Assembly: GCA_046047315.1 (NCBI GenBank)
Contig: JBJOID010000262.1
Location: forward strand, 1-8,717
Direction: 5' to 3'
DNA: 8,717 bases
Source of the DNA: WGMK01 sp046047315
GTDB lineage: Bacteria > Hydrogenedentota > Hydrogenedentia > Hydrogenedentales > JAEUWI01
The translations under genes and the position numbers were made by a program. The stretch's first letter is position 1, and each line of letters starts with the position of its first letter. Below the pieces are notes generated by a model. That model searched no databases, was not told where the DNA came from, and was given only the letters and a program-made list of their open reading frames with translations. This document shows positions 4,608 to 8,717 of this stretch, in pieces.

Positions 4608-7169
4608 ATGGCTAGTCTGGGAGAGAGGGGAATCCGCGCGTTGGCCACGCTGGCCTTGATGGCCGCGTTGTGTTTCGCCGTTTCCGCCGCAGATGCCGCC
4701 GTGTACTACGTGGACGCAAGCGCCGGTTCCGACAGCAATTCAGGCGATTCCCCCGCGACGGCTTGGAAGACCTTGGGCAAGGTGAACGGCTTCGCCTTCG
4801 CACCGGGGGACCGGGTGCGCTTCAAGCGCGGAGGGCAGTGGCGCGGGCGCATGGCCATCCTGCGGCAGGGCACCGCCGCCGCGCCGATCGTGTTCGAGCC
4901 CTATGGCGAGGGCGCGCCGCCCGAACTGAACAGCAGCACGCTGGTCACCTCCTGGAGCGACGCGGGCTTGAATCTCTATAAGTCGAACCAGGCGTCGCGG
5001 GTGGAGCAACTCTTCATCAATGGTGTGCGCGGCACGCAGCGAGCGGACCTCGCCTCGCTCGCGGCGCCGGGCGACTGGCACTGGAGCGGTGGCGTGTTGA
5101 CGCTTTACTCCGCAGGAACGCCCGGCGTGGTGGAAGCGGCCATTGATCTGTTTGCCCTCTGGCTGGTGGGCGCCTCGTACGTGCACGTGGATGGCTTTCA
5201 GGTGGCGCGCTCGTTTCACCCCGTGTGGCTGCTCAACACCACGCATTGCGTCATCGAGAACGTGAATGTGTTCGATGGCGTGGGCTACGCGGGGATCGTC
5301 ATCACGGCCGAGCTGGCCGGACGCGGCCGCGACAACGTCATACGGAATTGCGAGGTGACCCGCACTATCGGCAGCTCCGCCGCGCTGGCCGTTTCGAACA
5401 AGGGCTCCGGCATCTATGTGATTGGCAATGGCCATTGCGGTGCGAACCGCATCGAGAACAACCGCGTGCATGACAACGGGCACGAGGGCATCCTGCTCGG
5501 CGAGTCCGACAACAACGTGGTTTCCGGAAACACGGTCCACGGTCATGCGGAGTCGGGCATCCGCGTCGGCCTTCCGAAAAGCCACAGCAACCTGATTGAA
5601 CGCAACACAGTCTATGGCAACGCGCTCTCGGTGGATGATCGTTTCGGCATCGATCTCATCTACGTGGGCAACGACAACGTGGTCCGGTACAACACGACCT
5701 TCGGTCAGCAGAGCATCCCCGGCGGCCCCTACAAGAGCGGCGGCATTCGCTTCGACGGCAATGACGGGGCAGGCACCATGCTCACCGAATCGACCGGCAA
5801 CACCGCCTACTACAACCTGGTCTACGACGAGTTCACCGGCATCAACGTGTTCAGCTTCAGCAATGTGAGCGTGTGGAACAACACGGTGGTCGCCACGAAG
5901 GACTTCGGCATCGCGGTCAACGCCCCCACAGGCGTGACCCCCGTGAACACGGTGGTGAGGAACAACCTGGTCGCGCCCGCAAGCGGCACGGTGTTCGCTC
6001 ACGTCAACCTGCAATCGTCGCAGGTGAACAACAATTTCTACTACATCCCCTCGGGCAGCTTCTTCGGATACAACAATTTCCTGCTGAGCTTCAGCACCTA
6101 CAAGGCCTTTTCCGGGCTCGACGGCGCTTCACTCACCGGCGACCCTGTATTCGTGGATGCCGCCGTGCTGGATTTCCGCTTGTCGCAGACCTCCCCCGCC
6201 ATTGACCGAGGAGTGCCCGCGGGCCTTTCCGTCGACTTTGCGGGAACCGCCGTGCCCTGGGGCGATGCGCCGGATATCGGTGCTTACGAATATCATGTGC
6301 CCGCGCCGCCCGAGGGAGAAGGCGCCAGCGAGGGAGAAGGAGGCATTGAGGGGGAGGGTGCCCCCGAAGGCGAGGGCGCACCCGAGGGAGAGGGCCTGAC
6401 GGAAGGGATCGTTGAGGGCGGAACCGAAGGCGCTTCGGAAGGGGGCACCGAGGGCATGGTTGAAGGTGCACTGGAAGGGGAAGGCATTTGGGAAGGCTTC
6501 GTGGAAGGCATGCCGGAAGGGCGCACCGAGGGAGAACCTGAGGGAAGCACCGAGGGCAACACGGAAGGCATCGTTGAAGGAGTCGATGAAGGTGCGCAGG
6601 AGGGCGAGGGATCGATCGAGGGCATGACCGAGGGCGAGGGTGAAGGCACGCCCGAGGGCCAGGTGGAGGGAGCAATTGAAGGCGATCCCGAAGGAAGTAT
6701 CGAAGGCGCGCCCGAGGGAAGCGCGGAGGGCGATGCCGAGGGCGGCGTGGAACCGGAGGGCGAGCCGGAAGGCCTGGTGGACGAGGGCGAGGGGAACGTA
6801 GATCCGGACGAGGATGGCACCTTCGATTTCCGCGCCAGCGCCGAGACGGGCGAAGCGCCCTTTCCGGTGGCCTTTACGGGCCTCTTTGAAGCCCGCCGCA
6901 AGGCGCACGATGCGCACTGGCACTGGGACTTCGGCGATGGCAGCCAGGGGGACGGACCGCAGGAAAGCCATGTCTACCACCAGCCCGGGGTCTACACGGT
7001 TACGCTCACCGTCACCACGCCGGACGAAACCTATTCCGTGGTAAAGCCCAACCTGATCAGCGTGGCCGCGCCGCTTCCCGCGCTTTCAGACTTCCGCCTC
7101 GCCCTGCTCTGCGCGGCGGTCGCGCTGCTGGCCGGACGCAAGGCCGCCCACCGCGTTGCGCGGAACTAG
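4608..7169 (+). CDS. Secreted beta-helix/PKD surface protein with Glu-Gly repeat and sorting tail
   Basis: The product has 853 residues and is built as an exported, surface-held protein. Residues 1-31 are a signal peptide (basic start, hydrophobic core ALATLALMAALCFAV, cleavage near ADA/A). VYYVDASAGSDSNSGDSP (32-49) opens the mature protein in the way common to right-handed parallel beta-helix proteins. Residues ~205-510 carry N-rich helix repeats (for example NRIENNRVHDNGHEGILLG). Residues ~510-562 (GDPVFVD, FRLSQTSPAIDRG, PDIGAYEY) match a choice-of-anchor type module that usually precedes a surface anchor. A Glu-Gly repeat fills 569-729, a PKD domain with WDFGDG (773-778) spans ~739-822, and LPALSDF (823-829), a hydrophobic run and a basic end form a tail like IPTL-CTERM. 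Beta-helix proteins often bind or cleave polysaccharides, but no catalytic set is identifiable. A GTG at 4539 could extend the N-terminus; the ATG at 4608 is chosen because it gives a normal signal peptide. Confidence 0.9.
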   Translation: MASLGERGIRALATLALMAALCFAVSAADAAVYYVDASAGSDSNSGDSPATAWKTLGKVNGFAFAPGDRVRFKRGGQWRGRMAILRQGTAAAPIVFEPYGEGAPPELNSSTLVTSWSDAGLNLYKSNQASRVEQLFINGVRGTQRADLASLAAPGDWHWSGGVLTLYSAGTPGVVEAAIDLFALWLVGASYVHVDGFQVARSFHPVWLLNTTHCVIENVNVFDGVGYAGIVITAELAGRGRDNVIRNCEVTRTIGSSAALAVSNKGSGIYVIGNGHCGANRIENNRVHDNGHEGILLGESDNNVVSGNTVHGHAESGIRVGLPKSHSNLIERNTVYGNALSVDDRFGIDLIYVGNDNVVRYNTTFGQQSIPGGPYKSGGIRFDGNDGAGTMLTESTGNTAYYNLVYDEFTGINVFSFSNVSVWNNTVVATKDFGIAVNAPTGVTPVNTVVRNNLVAPASGTVFAHVNLQSSQVNNNFYYIPSGSFFGYNNFLLSFSTYKAFSGLDGASLTGDPVFVDAAVLDFRLSQTSPAIDRGVPAGLSVDFAGTAVPWGDAPDIGAYEYHVPAPPEGEGASEGEGGIEGEGAPEGEGAPEGEGLTEGIVEGGTEGASEGGTEGMVEGALEGEGIWEGFVEGMPEGRTEGEPEGSTEGNTEGIVEGVDEGAQEGEGSIEGMTEGEGEGTPEGQVEGAIEGDPEGSIEGAPEGSAEGDAEGGVEPEGEPEGLVDEGEGNVDPDEDGTFDFRASAETGEAPFPVAFTGLFEARRKAHDAHWHWDFGDGSQGDGPQESHVYHQPGVYTVTLTVTTPDETYSVVKPNLISVAAPLPALSDFRLALLCAAVALLAGRKAAHRVARN
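6312..6794 (+). repeat. Degenerate Glu-Gly coding repeat
   Basis: Within the beta-helix gene, 161 codons (residues 569-729) encode 45 Glu-Gly dipeptides. They begin as five six-residue units (EGEG plus two variable residues) and continue mostly as four-residue units (EG plus two variable residues), with occasional EGEG or EGEGEG insertions. The variable pairs are drawn from A, P, S, T, I, V, G, M, L, D, Q and others. Glu and Gly codons alternate freely (GAG/GAA; GGC/GGA/GGG), so the array is degenerate at the DNA level. It is strongly acidic and likely an extended linker between the beta-helix part and the PKD domain. Confidence 0.9.
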
Positions 7170-7188
7170 GCTCTGAACGAAAACTATC

Positions 7189-7334
7189 GAGAAACATCCC
7201 CCGACATGCGGCGGGCACACCGCCACATGCCACCCCCTTCAAAGGGGGACACCCATCAGGCGCTTCTACTTGTCCCCCTTTGAAGGGGGAAAGGGCACCC
7301 GAGAGTCCCGAGGGGGCACTGGGGGATGTTCTTC
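7189..7334. repeat. Palindromic intergenic element with inverted ends, copy 2
   Basis: This block of about 146 bp lies between two convergent genes. Its ends, GAGAAACATCCCCC (7189-7202) and GGGGGATGTTCTTC (7321-7334), are inverted repeats matching at 12 of 14 positions, with a perfect 10-base core. Inside, a perfect 19-base inverted repeat (7233-7251 against 7271-7289) is separated by 19 bases, and each arm is itself a CCCCCTT/AAGGGGG palindrome. It encodes no protein and carries no transposase. The design resembles a small non-autonomous or REP-like element. Target-site duplications were not evident. Confidence 0.7.
7233..7289. terminator. Possible bidirectional terminator hairpin
   Basis: The perfect 19-bp stem inside the palindromic element sits between the stop codons of the plus-strand beta-helix gene (7169) and the minus-strand DUF1501 gene (7362). 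In RNA of either strand it would form a very stable hairpin with a 19-base loop, so it could end or protect both transcripts. There is no T run on either side, so it is not a canonical intrinsic terminator. Confidence 0.35.
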
Positions 7335-7361
7335 AAGTTTCGTGAACGGCCCTGCCCCGCC

Positions 7362-8717
7362 CTACGCGAGCACCGAGGTAATCAGGTTCCCATGCACGTC
7401 GGTCAGGCGACGGTCGAGGCCGTTGTGGTAATAGGTGAGCCGGGTGTGGTCGAAGCCCATCAGGTGCAACACCGTCGCGTAGTAGTCCCAGACCGTCACG
7501 GGGTCTAATTCGGCACGCCGCCCCAGGGGATCCGTGGCGCCATGGCTGACGCCGCCGCGCACGCCCGCGCCCATCATCCAACAGGTGAATCCATCCGGGT
7601 TGTGGTCACGGCCCGAGGTGCCCTCCTGCCGCGTGGGCATGCGTCCGAACTCCGTCGTCCAGAGCACCAGCGTGTCGTCGAGCATGCCCCGCTGCTTCAG
7701 GTCCGCAAGCAACGCGGCGGTGGGCTGGTCAAACACGGGGCAATGCCGCTCATAGTCCGCCTTCAGCGTCTTGTGCGCGTCCCAGTTCAGTAGACCATCC
7801 ACCCCGGACGCGCGGGAAGCGCAATACAGATTCACGCAGCGCACCCCCCGCTCGAGCAGCCGCCGCGCAAACAGGCAGTTGCGGGCATAGGCCGCCTTGA
7901 GGGTGTTCGCGTCGTTCGTGCCGTAGAGCTGGTGCACATGCGCCGGCTCCGCGTCGAGGTTCGATACCTCGGGCGCGGAAAGCTGCATTCGCGCCGCGAG
8001 TTCGTAGGCGGCAATGCGCGCGGAAAGTTCGCTGTTACCGGAACGTTCCTGCATATGGCGGGCATTGAGCGCGTCAAGGAAGGCGCGCGTGTCCGCGTCT
8101 TCCTCTGCGTCGACACCCTCGGGCGGGCGCAGGTTGCGGATGGGCTGCTGCGCCGTCATCACAATGCCCTGGTGCTGCGCGGGCAGAAAGCCGTTGCTCC
8201 AGTTCGCCTTGCCATTCGGCGGCTCGCCGCGCACATCGGGCATGCACACATAGGCCGGCAGGTTGTCGTTCTCGCTGCCCAGTGCATAGCTGATCCACGC
8301 GCCCGCGCTGGGGAATCCCTCGGTGGCATGGCCGGTGTTCATGAATACGCAGCCCGGCCCGTGGGTGTTGGTCTTCGAGGTCATCGAATGGATGAACGCG
8401 ATGTCGTCCACATGGCCGGACAAATGCGGCAGCAGGGTCGAGATCATCTTGCCGCTTTCACCCGCCGGGGCAAAGGGCCATGGGCTGCGCATCAGCGGAC
8501 CGTTCTTGCCCTGAAAGCTGAGCATGTTCTCCTCGCCCGGCATCGGGGTACCGTCGAACTTGTCCAGCTCGGGCTTGTGCTCCCAGAGGTCCATGTGCGA
8601 TGCCGCGCCGGGGCAAAAGATTTGGAGCACGCGCCGCGCCCTGGGCGCATGATGCGGTGCGAGGCGCGACAACCCCGCGCCGACCGAAGCCGCCGCCTCG
8701 CGCGACAGCAGCCCGGT
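7362..8717 (-). CDS. DUF1501 family protein, 5' end outside window
   Basis: 451 C-terminal residues are visible; the reading frame stays open through the right edge (first codons TGLLSREAAASVGAG), so the true start and the family's usual N-terminal export signal lie outside. DUF1501 proteins are sulfatase/alkaline-phosphatase-clan proteins abundant in Planctomycetota and relatives, commonly encoded just downstream of a DUF1549/DUF1553 (PSD1) gene. Their biochemical role is unsettled. Visible family features are FCPGAASHMDLWEHKP (34-49; other members usually read GGPSH), SMTSKTNTHGPG (111-122), LWTTEFGRMP (352-361), GRDHNPDGFTCWMMGAGVRGG (369-389, cited by its ends), and the closing LTDVHGN (438-444). 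The internal TTG at 8672 is not a believable start because the homologous sequence continues upstream. The stop is 28 bases beyond the palindromic element. Confidence 0.92.
   Translation of the reverse strand, partial: TGLLSREAAASVGAGLSRLAPHHAPRARRVLQIFCPGAASHMDLWEHKPELDKFDGTPMPGEENMLSFQGKNGPLMRSPWPFAPAGESGKMISTLLPHLSGHVDDIAFIHSMTSKTNTHGPGCVFMNTGHATEGFPSAGAWISYALGSENDNLPAYVCMPDVRGEPPNGKANWSNGFLPAQHQGIVMTAQQPIRNLRPPEGVDAEEDADTRAFLDALNARHMQERSGNSELSARIAAYELAARMQLSAPEVSNLDAEPAHVHQLYGTNDANTLKAAYARNCLFARRLLERGVRCVNLYCASRASGVDGLLNWDAHKTLKADYERHCPVFDQPTAALLADLKQRGMLDDTLVLWTTEFGRMPTRQEGTSGRDHNPDGFTCWMMGAGVRGGVSHGATDPLGRRAELDPVTVWDYYATVLHLMGFDHTRLTYYHNGLDRRLTDVHGNLITSVLA

Noticed and set aside
4740..6014. 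Minus-strand open frame of 424 codons
   Set aside because: It is antisense to the signal-peptide and beta-helix part of the surface protein gene; the translation shows no family features.
6293..6901. Minus-strand frame with a Pro-Ser (PSxxPS) repeat resembling a surface protein
   Set aside because: It is the complement of the Glu-Gly repeat. The periodicity is inherited from the real gene on the plus strand, and the frame has no signal peptide.
7189..7334. CRISPR-like repeat array
   Set aside because: Only two inverted, not direct, repeat arms are present, with no spacer series and no cas gene.

Overview
This is a GC-rich (roughly 60-65% by eye) bacterial chromosomal window holding six protein genes. 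The combination suggests a bacterium of the PVC/Planctomycetota-Lentisphaerota-Hydrogenedentota kind: a DUF1501 protein, an exported beta-helix protein with a choice-of-anchor type domain and a long Glu-Gly repeat, and GC-clamped intergenic palindromes. The exact phylum is an inference and cannot be fixed from this sequence. No tRNA, rRNA, CRISPR array, transposase or integrase was seen.

Layout. From the left edge to 4402 everything reads on the minus strand. In transcription order these are: a RuBisCO-like protein (form IV type) fused to a C-terminal cupin (4402-2804); murG (2734-1619); a c-di-GMP phosphodiesterase-type HD-GYP protein (1554-568); and an unrecognised protein that runs off the left edge (473-1). 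A 205-bp spacer, AT-rich in its middle (4403-4607), separates this run from a divergent plus-strand gene (4608-7169). That gene encodes a secreted right-handed beta-helix protein carrying a 161-residue Glu-Gly repeat stalk, a PKD domain and an IPTL-CTERM-like sorting tail. A palindromic element (7189-7334) separates it from a convergent DUF1501 gene, which enters from the right edge without its 5' end (8717-7362).

How the genes may work together. RuBisCO-like proteins and cupins act consecutively in the Rhodospirillum rubrum methylthioadenosine (MTA)-isoprenoid shunt: the first isomerises methylthioribulose-1-phosphate, and the second releases methanethiol to give 1-deoxy-xylulose-5-phosphate. 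The fusion here therefore looks like a candidate single-chain, two-step enzyme. This is the most interesting item in the window. Its gene lies 69 bp upstream of murG, which consumes an isoprenoid-linked lipid; whether that is functional or chance is unknown. The HD-GYP protein, the surface protein and the DUF1501 protein have no evident biochemical link to it.

Other structure. Two intergenic repeats (483-540 and 7189-7334) share a CCCCCTT-NN-AAGGGGG palindrome and a GGGGGATGTYYTTC-like end, so they belong to one dispersed family. The left copy abuts the start of the leftmost gene and may provide its ribosome-binding purine tract.
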